A stretch of DNA of 60,758 nucleotides from Variibacter sp. (GCA_019689555.1 JADGHE010000017.1:1-60758), one strand, 5' to 3'; positions 23,753 through 32,411 are shown, numbered from the stretch's first letter. Notes: a model not told the origin generated them from the letters alone. Numbers and translations are program-made.

Positions 23753-25752
23753 ATCGCCAACACCAGCAGCAGCGCGACGAGCGCGACGAAAACGAGGCTC
23801 AGATAGCGGCGAATGGTCAAAAACTGCAGATGGTTGAGCCGGTCCGCCGCGCGGCCGACGCCCGCCGCGACCGGCGCGTAGAGGCCGTCCCACACGAGGT
23901 CTTGCAGCGAAACGGACAGGCGCGCCGGCGCCGGGCTGCCGGGCGGCGGCATCTCCACCCGCTCGCGCGCGCGGAAGACCACGGTGCCGAACACCCGGCG
24001 GATCGGCTGCGCGAAGCTCGTCGCCGAGTACTGCGTCGCCGGGCTCGGATCGGGGAAGCCGCAATCCCAGGCCGGGCCCCGCCGCACGCGGTCGGAGGCG
24101 ACGCGGTGAATGGCGTAGGCGGTGAGGCTCGCGGCGGCCGTCATGAACACGAAGACGAGCAGGCCGTTGTAGGAGCTCCGCCCTTCCACGATCGGCACGA
24201 TGGTCTGCCAGCCGGCGACCGTCTGCACCGGCATGCGGTCGCCGACGAGCTGGGCGACGGCGGGCGCGAGCGCGTCGATGAACAGGCCGGGAAGGATTCC
24301 GACGACGAGACAGATCGCCGCGCAGGCGAACATGGCGGCCCGCGAGAAGCGGTCGGTCTCGTGCGCGCGCTCGGCCGCGGGGCTGCGCGCACGGCCGAGG
24401 AAGGTGACGCCGAAGGCCCTGACGAAGCAGGCGGCGGCGAGCGCGGCGGAGAGCGCGAGCAGCGCGCCTGCGCCCGGCACCAGAAGCTTGAGGCCCCACG
24501 ACTGCAGCTCGGGGCTCAGCAGCACGGCCTGGAACGTCAGCCACTCGGAGACGAAGCCGTTGAGCGGCGGCAGGGCCGAGATCGCGACGCAGCCGACGAG
24601 AAAGGCGAAGGCGGTCTGCGGCATGCGGTGGATGAGCCCGCCCAGTCGCTCCATGTCGCGCTCGCCGGCCGCATGGAGCACGGCCCCGGCGCCGAAGAAC
24701 AGGAGACTCTTGAAGACGCAGTGATTGAGGCCGTGGAGCAGCGCCGCCGTCATCGCCAGCGCCGCCGCCCAGGCCATGCCCTGCGCCTTGAAGGCGAGAG
24801 CCAGGCCCAATCCGAGATAGACAATGCCGACGTTCTCGACAGTGCTGTAGGCCAGCAGGCGCTTAAGGTCGCTCTGCATCAGCGCGTAGAGCACGCCCAT
24901 CACCGTGGTGACGCCGGCGAGCGCGAGCACCAGCATGCTCCACCACCAGGCGGGCGCGCCCGCGAGATCGAACACGATGCGCACGAAGCCGTAGATCGCG
25001 ACCTTGGTCATCACGCCGCTCATCAGCGCCGAGACGTGGCTCGGCGCCGCCGGATGCGCGAGCGGCAGCCAGACGTGCAGCGGCACGAGACCGGCCTTCG
25101 AGCCCGCGCCGAGGAGCGCGAGGATCAGCACCAGCGAGGCGAAGAGCGGCGCGGGCGGCGCGGCGCGGATCGTCTCGAAGGCATAGCCGCCCTGCGCGCC
25201 CGCGAGCAGCCCGAAGGCGAGCAGCAGCGTGAGCGTGCCGAAGCTCGCCATCACCAGATAGACATAGCCGGCGTGGCGGTTGTCCCGCTCGCGGTGATGC
25301 GCCATCACCAACGCCCAGGAGGCGAGCGACATGCACTCCCACGACAGCAGGAAGGTGAAGGCGTCGTCGGCGAGCACCACGAGGGTCATGCCGGCGAGGA
25401 AGGCCGGATAGAACGGCAGAACCCGCTGCGGCGCGGGCTCGTGCGCGCCATAGCCGAGAGCGAACAGGCTCGCGGCCGCGCCGCCGAGATTGGCGATGAG
25501 GAGGAACCAGGCGGCGAGCGCGTCGATGCGGAGATGCGCGCCCAACCACGGCAACCCGAGCGGCAGCACCGTGTGGGACGGCTCCGCCCCCGCCAGAAGC
25601 TGCGACAGCGCGGCGAAGAGGCCGAGCAGCGAGACCGCGAGGCTGATTCCGTAGACCGCGCGATATCCCTGGGGAGAACGCCTGACGACGAGCGCAAGAA
25701 GGCTCGTCCCCAAAAGCGCTGGGACGCAGAGAAGCGCGATCGTCAGCGGCAT
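23743..25752 (-). CDS. hyfB: HyfB/NuoL-like antiporter-type membrane subunit
   Basis: A 669-residue protein, the normal size for HyfB, with about 16 helices. The ion-translocation residues are visible: Glu in LLSWECMSLASWALV, Lys in GAGSKAGLVPLHVWLPLAHPAAPSHVSALMSG, and His in ALLHGLNHCVFKSLLFFGAGAV. It is the first of the hyfB-C-E-F-G-I run. The order lacks hyfA and hyfH (ferredoxin-type subunits) and hyfD. The XRE gene starts 335 bases upstream on the same strand, with 89 bases between them, and may lead the operon. Confidence 0.88.
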   Translation of the reverse strand: MPLTIALLCVPALLGTSLLALVVRRSPQGYRAVYGISLAVSLLGLFAALSQLLAGAEPSHTVLPLGLPWLGAHLRIDALAAWFLLIANLGGAAASLFALGYGAHEPAPQRVLPFYPAFLAGMTLVVLADDAFTFLLSWECMSLASWALVMAHHRERDNRHAGYVYLVMASFGTLTLLLAFGLLAGAQGGYAFETIRAAPPAPLFASLVLILALLGAGSKAGLVPLHVWLPLAHPAAPSHVSALMSGVMTKVAIYGFVRIVFDLAGAPAWWWSMLVLALAGVTTVMGVLYALMQSDLKRLLAYSTVENVGIVYLGLGLALAFKAQGMAWAAALAMTAALLHGLNHCVFKSLLFFGAGAVLHAAGERDMERLGGLIHRMPQTAFAFLVGCVAISALPPLNGFVSEWLTFQAVLLSPELQSWGLKLLVPGAGALLALSAALAAACFVRAFGVTFLGRARSPAAERAHETDRFSRAAMFACAAICLVVGILPGLFIDALAPAVAQLVGDRMPVQTVAGWQTIVPIVEGRSSYNGLLVFVFMTAAASLTAYAIHRVASDRVRRGPAWDCGFPDPSPATQYSATSFAQPIRRVFGTVVFRARERVEMPPPGSPAPARLSVSLQDLVWDGLYAPVAAGVGRAADRLNHLQFLTIRRYLSLVFVALVALLLVLAIWP

Positions 25753-25841
25753 TGCATCGGGCCTCCGGGTTCGCCTCCGGACGGCCCTTCCGCCCTCTCG
25801 CGCGCGCCCGCGCGCGCTTTTTCCGCGCTCTGGCGCATCGC

Positions 25842-26087
25842 CTACCCTTTGAGCCGCACGCCGCGACCGCCGCCGGTGCTGGTTGCGCCTTCGCCGATCA
25901 GTTCGATGCCGGCGGCCTCCAGCGCGCCGACGAGCTTCATCAGGGAGTCGACATTGCCGCGGATCACGTCCCCGCTCGCCTCCATGCGCTGGATGGTCGG
26001 CACCGACAGGCTCGACAGCTCGGCGAGCCGCCGCTGGTCGATGCCGAGCAGAGCCCTTGCCGCGCGCAACTGCGCTGCCGTGATCAT
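25842..26087 (-). CDS. XRE-family helix-turn-helix regulator
   Basis: An 81-residue DNA-binding protein consisting almost only of an XRE/Cro-type HTH (QLRAARALLGIDQRRLAELSSLSVPTIQRMEAS, about 6-40), followed by a short tail with a conserved GIELIGEG strand and Gly-rich end. It lies 89 bases before hyfB on the same strand, so it may be the first gene of that operon and regulate it. Two inverted repeats lie in its own upstream region, which suits autoregulation. No toxin partner is next to it. Confidence 0.85.
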   Translation of the reverse strand: MITAAQLRAARALLGIDQRRLAELSSLSVPTIQRMEASGDVIRGNVDSLMKLVGALEAAGIELIGEGATSTGGGRGVRLKG

Positions 26088-26127
26088 GCTGCTGAAACCA
26101 TTTGTGACGCGGGCGGAGACACGCGGA

Positions 26128-26161
26128 AGCCGTGACTGATTCGCACTATGAAGTCACGGCT
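26128..26161. promoter_or_regulatory. Perfect 10-bp inverted repeat upstream of the XRE gene
   Basis: AGCCGTGACT (26128-26137) and AGTCACGGCT (26152-26161) are perfect inverted arms 14 bases apart, 41 bases before the XRE start. On the minus strand TTCCAA and CATAGT, 17 bases apart, could form a promoter overlapping the repeat, with CATAGT in the spacer. A binding site for a dimeric regulator, probably the XRE protein, is the simplest reading. Confidence 0.45.
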
Positions 26162-26195
26162 ACGACATTGGAACACTGATTTCAAGCCATCTTTT

Positions 26196-26212
26196 TGATG
26201 TGTAATACATCA
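26196..26212. promoter_or_regulatory. Palindrome TGATGT-GTAAT-ACATCA
   Basis: A 17-base site with 6-bp inverted arms and an inner TGTA-A-TACA core. It lies between the divergent XRE gene and the kinase operon, in the only AT-rich patch of a 491-base stretch with no certain gene. It could be an operator for either side; a -10-like TAATAC lies inside it on the plus strand. Confidence 0.4.
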
Positions 26213-26327
26213 GTGATGGCGCGGCGGCGCCGGCCGCGGCCGCAAGCACGGCGTGCGGCCTGCGCGCTTTCGCTGCTGGCCCGGGGGCCCGGCTTGCGGT
26301 AGTGCAGAAGCTGGCACAGGGGGTTCC

Positions 26328-26582
26328 ATGCGGCCTCAGGGCTCACGGTCGAAACGACTGGCCGCGCGCGCCGCACGCGGACGGGAGCTTGCGCTGGCTG
26401 CTCTGTGCACCGCCGTGCCGCCCGTCGCGACGCGCAACTTTCGCGTCCCCGACACGCAGACAGAGGACGATCCCACCGTCCAGGCCCAGTTGATGCTCCG
26501 GCTCGTGGACGCGCGCACGGGCGGCGGCCACCGCATCCGCAACTGCCATTCGCGCCGGCTCGACCGGCGGAGGGTGCAGTGA
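26328..26582 (+). CDS. Possible small hypothetical protein coupled to kinase start
   Basis: A frame of 84 residues, basic at both ends (RPQGSRSKRL..., HSRRLDRRRVQ), with a more ordinary middle (VATRNFRVPDTQTEDDPTVQAQLMLRLVDA). I do not recognise it. In its favour: strong G/C bias at third positions, and a stop codon that overlaps the kinase GTG as GTGA, the usual mark of coupled genes. Against it: no clear ribosome site and high Arg content typical of chance frames in GC-rich DNA. Confidence 0.3.
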   Translation: MRPQGSRSKRLAARAARGRELALAALCTAVPPVATRNFRVPDTQTEDDPTVQAQLMLRLVDARTGGGHRIRNCHSRRLDRRRVQ

Positions 26583-28639
26583 GGCCGGGCGTGGCTGCGC
26601 CGGCGCCATCGCAGAACCCGCCGTCCGCGCCGGCGCTCGCGCACAGCCGCCGCAGCCTCAGCGACCGCATCCGCGCCCTGCCGATCCGCTGGCGCATCGC
26701 GGCGGTGGCCGGCCTCAACACCGCCGTGGTGTTGCTGCTCGCCGCGCTGATCTGGGACGGCGCGCGCACGCTCTCCTCCGCCTGGACCGATTTGCGCCAG
26801 GCGCGCCAGTCGGACCGGCTCCTGGTCGCGCTCGAGAGCGAGGCCGTGCGCCTGCAAAGCCTCATCCATCGCTACTTCAACCAGCCGCAGCCGAACCTCC
26901 TCGCGGACGTCGAGCGCCGGCGCGCGCACCTTCTCGATCTCATCAGGAACCGCGCCGCCGAGGAGCCGATCTTCGCGGGCTCCGCCGAGGAGCTCACGGC
27001 GGTGACGGAGCGGTTCCTCGCGGGCTTCGAGCAGCTGCGCGCGGTGCGCGCGGCGATTTCCAGCATCTACGAGCAGGAAGTTCTGCGCGCCGCGCGCGAC
27101 ATGGCCGGCCTCTACGCCGTCGTCGAGAGCGCCACGCCGAACCGCGATGCGCTCATCTGGCCCTCGCTCAGCAAGTCGCGGGAGGCGTTCTCCGCCGCCC
27201 TCGTCGCGGCGAACGCCTTCTATCTCTCGCTCGCCGCGGAAGCCGCCGAGGACGCCTACCGGAATCTTGCCGCCATCGAGCACACCGTCCCGGTGATGCT
27301 CGACCTCGCCGACGGCGACCTCCAACGCGACGCGCTGCGACGGCTGGGCGCGCGCGTCGTCTCGCTGCGCAAGGGGCTCAACCATCTCACCGAGCGGTTC
27401 GCCACGCAGTCGCAGCTTCTGCGCGACGCGATCGACGGCAATCAGGCCGCGATGGCCGACATCATCGGGCGGCTCGCGGAACGCGTGCGCGCGCACGAGG
27501 CGCGGGCGCAGACGCATTTCGACGAAGCGCTGAGCGGGGCCTATCTCCAGGTCGCGATGGTTGCGGTCGCGTTCCTCGCGCTCATCGTCGTGATCGGCGT
27601 GGCGATCGCCGGCTCGATCAGCGGCCCGCTCGACGAGCTGAAGTCCGCCATGCATGCGATCGTCTCGGGCGACTACGACCGGCGCGTGCACGGCACGCAG
27701 GCGCGCGACGAGATCGGCGAGATGGCGCGCGCGGTCGAGGTCTTTCGCGAGAACGCGGTCGCGCGCCGCAAGGCGGAGCAGGAGCTGCGCGAGTCCAAGG
27801 AGCGGGCGGAGAACACGCTCGCCGATCTGCGCGAGACGCAGAAGAGCCTCATCGAGGCCGAGAAGCTCGCCGCGCTCGGCAGCCTCGTCGCGGGCGTCGC
27901 GCACGAGGTCAACAATCCGGTGGGCATCAGCCTCACCGTCGCCTCGAGCCTCGCGCGGCGCACCGAGACCTTCGCGGCCGAGCTGGCCGACGGGCAAATC
28001 CGCCGGTCGCGGCTCGAAGACTTCATCGCCGGAGCGCGCGAGGCGACGAAGCAGCTCGTCGCGAACCTCGAACGCGCGGGCGAATTGATCCAGGCCTTCA
28101 GGCAGGTCGCGGCGGACCGCAGCCACGAGGCGCGGCGCCAGTTCGATCTGCGGGAATCGACCGATCAGGTCGTCTCCAGTCTGCGCCCCAGCCTGCGCCG
28201 CGCGCAGGTCGCGTTCAAGATCGACATTCCCGAGGGGATCGTGCTCGACAGCTATCCCGGCGCCTACGGGCAGGTGCTCACCAATCTCGTGCTCAACGCG
28301 GTGAGCCACGGCTTCGCCGGGCGGCCGGGCGGCGTCATCCGGATCGAGGCGCGGCGCGCGGGACCGCAGGCGGAGATCGTGTTTTCCGACGACGGCGCCG
28401 GCATGGCCGAGGAGGTGCGGCGGCGCGCCTTCGAGCCCTTCTTCACCACGCGGCGCAACCAGGGGGGAACCGGCCTCGGACTGCACATCGTGTACAACAT
28501 CGTCACCCGGCAGCTCGGCGGACGCATTGCGCTGCACTCCGCACCCAACCGCGGCACGACCTTCCGGCTCACCTTGGCGCTCGTTGCCCCGCGCCCGGCG
28601 GAATCGGCGGGCCACGTCATGGCCGTCACGGATCCCTAG
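26579..28639 (+). CDS. Membrane sensor histidine kinase with HAMP
   Basis: About 686 residues: helix one at about 25-48 (IAAVAGLNTAVVLLLAALIW), a roughly 280-residue helical periplasmic sensor, helix two near 325-345, HAMP, coiled coil, a phosphoacceptor domain with His442 (GVAHEVNNPVG), and an HATPase domain (NLVLNAVSHGF, DDGAGM, GTGLGLHIVYN). The GTG at 26579 is selected because GGAGGG lies 6 bases before it. The next gene starts one base after the stop. It likely feeds phosphate into the REC-containing kinase and OmpR regulator downstream. The ligand is unknown. Confidence 0.87.
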   Translation: MRPGVAAPAPSQNPPSAPALAHSRRSLSDRIRALPIRWRIAAVAGLNTAVVLLLAALIWDGARTLSSAWTDLRQARQSDRLLVALESEAVRLQSLIHRYFNQPQPNLLADVERRRAHLLDLIRNRAAEEPIFAGSAEELTAVTERFLAGFEQLRAVRAAISSIYEQEVLRAARDMAGLYAVVESATPNRDALIWPSLSKSREAFSAALVAANAFYLSLAAEAAEDAYRNLAAIEHTVPVMLDLADGDLQRDALRRLGARVVSLRKGLNHLTERFATQSQLLRDAIDGNQAAMADIIGRLAERVRAHEARAQTHFDEALSGAYLQVAMVAVAFLALIVVIGVAIAGSISGPLDELKSAMHAIVSGDYDRRVHGTQARDEIGEMARAVEVFRENAVARRKAEQELRESKERAENTLADLRETQKSLIEAEKLAALGSLVAGVAHEVNNPVGISLTVASSLARRTETFAAELADGQIRRSRLEDFIAGAREATKQLVANLERAGELIQAFRQVAADRSHEARRQFDLRESTDQVVSSLRPSLRRAQVAFKIDIPEGIVLDSYPGAYGQVLTNLVLNAVSHGFAGRPGGVIRIEARRAGPQAEIVFSDDGAGMAEEVRRRAFEPFFTTRRNQGGTGLGLHIVYNIVTRQLGGRIALHSAPNRGTTFRLTLALVAPRPAESAGHVMAVTDP

Positions 28640-28640
28640 C

Positions 28641-30377
28641 ATGGCCGAGGACCACGACTTCGTCACTTTCATCGACGACAGCGAGCCGGCCTTGCCGGCC
28701 GAAGCGCCCCGGCGCTGGAAGATCGTGGTCATCGACGACGATCCCGCCGTGCACGACGGGACGCGCTTCGCGCTCTACGACTACACCCTGCACGGCCAGG
28801 GGCTCGACATCGTCTCCGCCTACTCGGCGGAGCAGGGCCGCGCCGTGCTGCGCGAGCACGGTGATGCCGCGATCGTGCTGCTCGACGTGGTGATGGAGAA
28901 CGAGACCGCCGGTCTCGATCTCGTCGATTTCATCCGCAACGAGCTGAAGAACGAGACGGTGCGGATCATCCTGCGCACCGGCCAGCCGGGGCAGGCGCCG
29001 GAGCGGCGCGTCATCGTCGACTACGACATCAACGACTACAAGGCGAAGACCGAGCTCACCGCCGACAAGCTGTTCACCGCCATCACGGCCGCGCTGCGCA
29101 GCCATCAGCAGCTCCAAAAGCTCGTCGAGACCCGCCGCGGGCTCGAAATCATCATCGACGCGGCCTCCACGCTGTTCGACTTCCGCTCGATGCAGCGCCT
29201 CGCCGAGGGCGTGCTGACGCAGATCGCCTCCCTGCTCAACGTCGATTGCGCCGGCATCCTGGTGCTGCGCGAGGCCCGCAACGGCGAGGCCTTCTCCATT
29301 CTCGCGGGCTCCGGCTGCTACCGCCAATACACGGGTTCGCGCGGGCTCAATCCCGAGCTCCAGCAGCTCGTCGAGCAGGCCTTCGCGCGGCGCCGCCATG
29401 CGTTTCACGCCCGCCGCTCGCTGCTCTACATCCGCACATCCGTGGGGCGCGAGATCGTCGTCATGGTGGAGACGGCGCGCCAGCTTTCGGAGACGGACCG
29501 CGCGCTGGTCGAAGTCTTCTGCAGCAAGCTCTCGGTCGCGTTCGAGAACGTGATCCTTTACGAAGAGCTGCAGGCGGCGAATGCCGGCCTCGAGGAGCGG
29601 GTGCGGGCGCGCACCCACGAGCTCACGCAGGCCAACGAGCGCCTCGGCGCGCAGTGGGAGCGGCTGCGCCGCGCCAACGCTTTCAAGCGCGAGATCATCG
29701 GCACCGTCGCGCACGATCTCAAGAACCCGCTCGGCGTGGTGATGGGGCGCTGCGAAATCCTCAAGGACATCGTCGAGGGCGCCCCCGTCGGCAGCGAGCT
29801 CGCGCACGAGCAGATCCGCCACATCGAGGAGTCCGGCCGGCGCATGCTGGCCATGGTCGACGCGCTGCTCGCCGACGCGATGGAGGACGCGCTCGATATC
29901 ACCCTGCGGTTGGAGCGCATCGACCTCGGCAGGCTGGTGCGGCAGGTCGTGGAGACGGGCCGGCCTGCGGCGGCGAGCAAGGGGCAGACGCTCACCGTGT
30001 CCGCGCCCGAGAGCCTGATGATCGAGGGCGACGCCGACCGCCTGTGGGAGGCCATCGAGAATCTCGTGAGCAATGCCGTCAAATACACGCCCGCGGGCGG
30101 CCGCATCGACGTGTCCGCCGCCCTCGCCGGTGCCGAGGCCGTGGTTGCGGTGCGTGACACCGGGCCGGGCCTCTCGCCGGAGGACGTGGCGCGCCTGTTC
30201 GGCCGCTTTCAGCGGCTGTCCGCCAGGCCGACGGCGGGCGAAAGCTCGACGGGGCTCGGCCTGTCGATCGCCAAGAAGATCGTCGATCTACACGGGGGAC
30301 GCATCGCCGCGGAAAGCGAGGGCCTCCACAGCGGCGCGATCTTCAGCATCGCCCTGCCGCTCGAACGGAGCGCGTGA
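28641..30377 (+). CDS. Response regulator-DUF3369-histidine kinase hybrid
   Basis: A 578-residue soluble hybrid. An N-terminal receiver (VVIDDDPAVHDGT; phosphoacceptor Asp82 in VLLDVVMEN) is followed by a DUF3369/GAF-like domain (about 165-310), a coiled coil, a dimerisation helix with His358 (TVAHDLKNPLG), and an HATPase domain (NLVSNAVKYTP, DTGPGL, STGLGLSIAKKI). The receiver at the N-terminus suggests it is phosphorylated by the upstream membrane kinase and then acts on the OmpR-type protein 3 bases downstream. No membrane helix is seen. Confidence 0.87.
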   Translation: MAEDHDFVTFIDDSEPALPAEAPRRWKIVVIDDDPAVHDGTRFALYDYTLHGQGLDIVSAYSAEQGRAVLREHGDAAIVLLDVVMENETAGLDLVDFIRNELKNETVRIILRTGQPGQAPERRVIVDYDINDYKAKTELTADKLFTAITAALRSHQQLQKLVETRRGLEIIIDAASTLFDFRSMQRLAEGVLTQIASLLNVDCAGILVLREARNGEAFSILAGSGCYRQYTGSRGLNPELQQLVEQAFARRRHAFHARRSLLYIRTSVGREIVVMVETARQLSETDRALVEVFCSKLSVAFENVILYEELQAANAGLEERVRARTHELTQANERLGAQWERLRRANAFKREIIGTVAHDLKNPLGVVMGRCEILKDIVEGAPVGSELAHEQIRHIEESGRRMLAMVDALLADAMEDALDITLRLERIDLGRLVRQVVETGRPAAASKGQTLTVSAPESLMIEGDADRLWEAIENLVSNAVKYTPAGGRIDVSAALAGAEAVVAVRDTGPGLSPEDVARLFGRFQRLSARPTAGESSTGLGLSIAKKIVDLHGGRIAAESEGLHSGAIFSIALPLERSA

Positions 30378-30380
30378 ACC

Positions 30381-31106
30381 ATGACCCAGGCTGTTCCTCA
30401 CATCATGGTGGTCGACGACGAAAAGTCGACGCGCGACATGGTCGGCGACTATCTGCGCATGCACGGCTTTCGCCCGACCCTCTGCGACGGCGGCGCCGCG
30501 CTGCGCGCGGCCTTCGCCAAGGAGGAGCCGGACCTCATCGTGCTCGACCTCAACATGCCGGAGGAGGACGGTCTCTCCATCGTTCGCGACCTCAAGCAGA
30601 GGTCGCGCGTGCCGGTCATCATGCTCACAGGCACGGCGAGCGCGATCGACCGCGTCGTCGGCCTCGAGCTCGGCGCCGACGACTACATCGCCAAGCCCTG
30701 CGAGCTGCGCGAGCTCGTCGCGCGTATCCGCTCGGTGCTGCGCCGCACGCAGGGTCCCGCGCCCGCCGGCGACCGCGGACCGAAGAACAAGGTGGTGCGT
30801 TTCGGCACGAAGTGGCTCGACCTCGACGGCCGCGTGCTGCGCGACGACGCGGGCGTCGAGCACCCGCTCACGGCTTCCGAGTTCAATCTGCTCAAGGCCT
30901 TCGCCGAGCACCCCAGGCGGGTGCTCTCGCGCGAGCGGCTGCTCGACCTCGCCAATGCGCGCGACCCCGACGCCTTCGACCGCGCGATCGACATCCGCAT
31001 CACTCGCATCCGCCGCAAGATCGAGCCAAACCCTGCGCGGCCGAGCGTGATCCGCACCGTGCGCGGCGCGGGCTACGTCTTCTCGCCGGACGGCAAAGGC
31101 GTCTGA
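30381..31106 (+). CDS. OmpR-family response regulator
   Basis: A 241-residue regulator: receiver with VVDDE acidic pocket, Asp56 (IVLDLNMPEEDG), Thr in LTGTA and Lys in AKPCELREL, then a winged-helix DNA-binding domain (LTASEFNLLKAFAEHPRRVLSRERLL ... DIRITRIRRKIEP, TVRGAGYVF). It lies 3 bases after the hybrid kinase in the same operon and is its probable output. Target genes cannot be read here. Confidence 0.9.
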   Translation: MTQAVPHIMVVDDEKSTRDMVGDYLRMHGFRPTLCDGGAALRAAFAKEEPDLIVLDLNMPEEDGLSIVRDLKQRSRVPVIMLTGTASAIDRVVGLELGADDYIAKPCELRELVARIRSVLRRTQGPAPAGDRGPKNKVVRFGTKWLDLDGRVLRDDAGVEHPLTASEFNLLKAFAEHPRRVLSRERLLDLANARDPDAFDRAIDIRITRIRRKIEPNPARPSVIRTVRGAGYVFSPDGKGV

Positions 31107-31185
31107 GCGCGCGCCGTAGCCACGGTGCGAGCGCGCAAGAACAGGCGCGGATGCCGCGGACACCTCTGCGCCGCGAGGCCGCGCT

Positions 31186-31824
31186 TCACCAGCGCAGCAG
31201 GCGCGGCCCGAGCGCAGCGCCGGCCAGCGTCACCGCCGCGATCGCGAGGCCATACCAGGTCGCGACGAACAGCGGCGAGTCGTCGGTGCAATGCGCGGCA
31301 TAGAGCGCGGCGCCGAACCCACCCGCGAGCAGGCCCGCAACCGCCCCGGCGAGCGCCGGCCGCGTCGGCGCGCCGCGCCGGAGCGCCGCGAACGCCGCCG
31401 CAAGTACCGGGGCGGCAAAGAGCGGAATGCTCGCGAGGCACAACAGCGCGTTGCGGCCGACGAGCCGGGAGCCCCATTCCGCGCCCGGCGCCGAGGCCAG
31501 TTCATAGACGAGGCCGAGGCCGAGCAGCACCGGCCCGACGAAGACCGCAAAGCGCCACGGCCCCGCGGGCGCGCCGGGCCGGGCGAGGCGCAGCGCAAGC
31601 CCCGCCGCGCCCGCGGCGAGCGCGAGCGTGACGGCGAACTTCAGGACAAAGCGCGGATCGCGCACGGCCGTCGCGATGTCCGGGCGGGGGCCGAGCAGCC
31701 CCATGAACAGGACGAACGCCGCCACGACGCCGATTGCGACCGCCGCGGCGAAACCGAGATTCAACGGCGGCAGCCGTCCGGGCCGGTCGGAGGCGAGCGC
31801 GCGGATGAGATCCTCGGTCGTCAT
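31186..31824 (-). CDS. nrsF: NrsF-type (DUF1109) anti-sigma factor
   Basis: A 212-residue inner-membrane protein with six helices, matching DUF1109, the family of NrsF/OsrA anti-sigma factors for SigF-type ECF sigmas in alphaproteobacteria. The conserved cysteines Cys129 (NALLCLASIP) and Cys179 (YAAHCTDDSP) are those held to sense oxidants or metals in Caulobacter and Bradyrhizobium. Its ATG overlaps the sigma stop (ATGA), so both are made together. It should bind and silence the sigma factor until stress releases it. Confidence 0.85.
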   Translation of the reverse strand: MTTEDLIRALASDRPGRLPPLNLGFAAAVAIGVVAAFVLFMGLLGPRPDIATAVRDPRFVLKFAVTLALAAGAAGLALRLARPGAPAGPWRFAVFVGPVLLGLGLVYELASAPGAEWGSRLVGRNALLCLASIPLFAAPVLAAAFAALRRGAPTRPALAGAVAGLLAGGFGAALYAAHCTDDSPLFVATWYGLAIAAVTLAGAALGPRLLRW

Positions 31825-32369
31825 GGCGTGGCCTTCTGCATGATCGCGGCGAGCGCGGCGACGGCGCGATGCAGCGCAACCCGGACGGCGCCCTCGGTCA
31901 TCGCAAGTCGGCCCGCGGTCTCGCGGATCGAATGGCCGTCGAGCGCGATTGCCTGCATCACGTCCCGCTGCCGCGGCGGCAGCCGGCCGATGTGCCGCGC
32001 AAGATCGCGCCGCGGATAGGCGGGCGCGGCATCCTCCGCCGGCAGCGTGTCGAGGACATCCTCGAGTGGAACGTGCGCGTGGCGGCCGCGGCGACGCAGC
32101 GCGTCGATCAGCTTGTGGCGGGCAATCGCCCGAATCCAGGGGCCGAGCGGCTCGGTCTCGATCCACGTATGGCGCTTCAGATGAAGCGCGATCAACGTTT
32201 CCTGCACGATGTCTTCAGCGTCGACGACGCCTCCCGCGCGCGCGACGGCACCGCGCGCGAGCGCCCGCAGCGCCGGCGCGAGCTCCCGCAACAGCCGCTC
32301 GTAGGCGGCGGCTTCGCCGGCATTGGCCGCCCGCAACAGCGCCGCCCACTCCCTCTCTCGGTGCCTCAC
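31821..32369 (-). CDS. sigF: ECF sigma factor, SigF/EcfF type
   Basis: A 182-residue ECF sigma: region 2 (AYERLLRELAPALRALAR, DAEDIVQETLIALH, WIRAIARHKLIDALRRRGR) and region 4 (LPPRQRDVMQAIALDGHSIRETAGRLAMTEGAVRVALHRAVAAL). The GTG at 32369 is chosen, although the frame is open to 32426, because a promoter of the sigma's own type ends at 32386, so an upstream start would lie outside the transcript; AGGGA precedes the GTG. Gene pairing with NrsF and the matching autoregulatory promoter support the SigF assignment. Confidence 0.85.
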   Translation of the reverse strand: MRHREREWAALLRAANAGEAAAYERLLRELAPALRALARGAVARAGGVVDAEDIVQETLIALHLKRHTWIETEPLGPWIRAIARHKLIDALRRRGRHAHVPLEDVLDTLPAEDAAPAYPRRDLARHIGRLPPRQRDVMQAIALDGHSIRETAGRLAMTEGAVRVALHRAVAALAAIMQKATP

Positions 32370-32385
32370 GGCGCGTCCCTGTCTG

Positions 32386-32411
32386 TTCGCAGGAGCCGCG
32401 TCGATTGTTAC
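32386..32411 (-). promoter_or_regulatory. SigF-type promoter of sigF-nrsF
   Basis: On the minus strand GTAACA (32411-32406) and CGAA (32389-32386) are separated by exactly 16 bases, matching the SigF consensus GTAACC-N16-CGAA reported for Caulobacter and Bradyrhizobium. The predicted start near 32379 leaves a leader of about 10 bases before the GTG. It indicates positive autoregulation. Confidence 0.6.

Noticed and set aside
18618-25752. Functional hydrogenase-4 or formate hydrogenlyase
   Set aside because: The large subunit lacks the CGxC nickel ligands, there is no formate dehydrogenase, no ferredoxin subunit and no hyp or protease maturation gene.
25799-25823. Plus-strand terminator (GC hairpin followed by five T)
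   Set aside because: It looks like a terminator in form, but no plus-strand gene lies upstream of it and alternating GC in this DNA gives such hairpins by chance.
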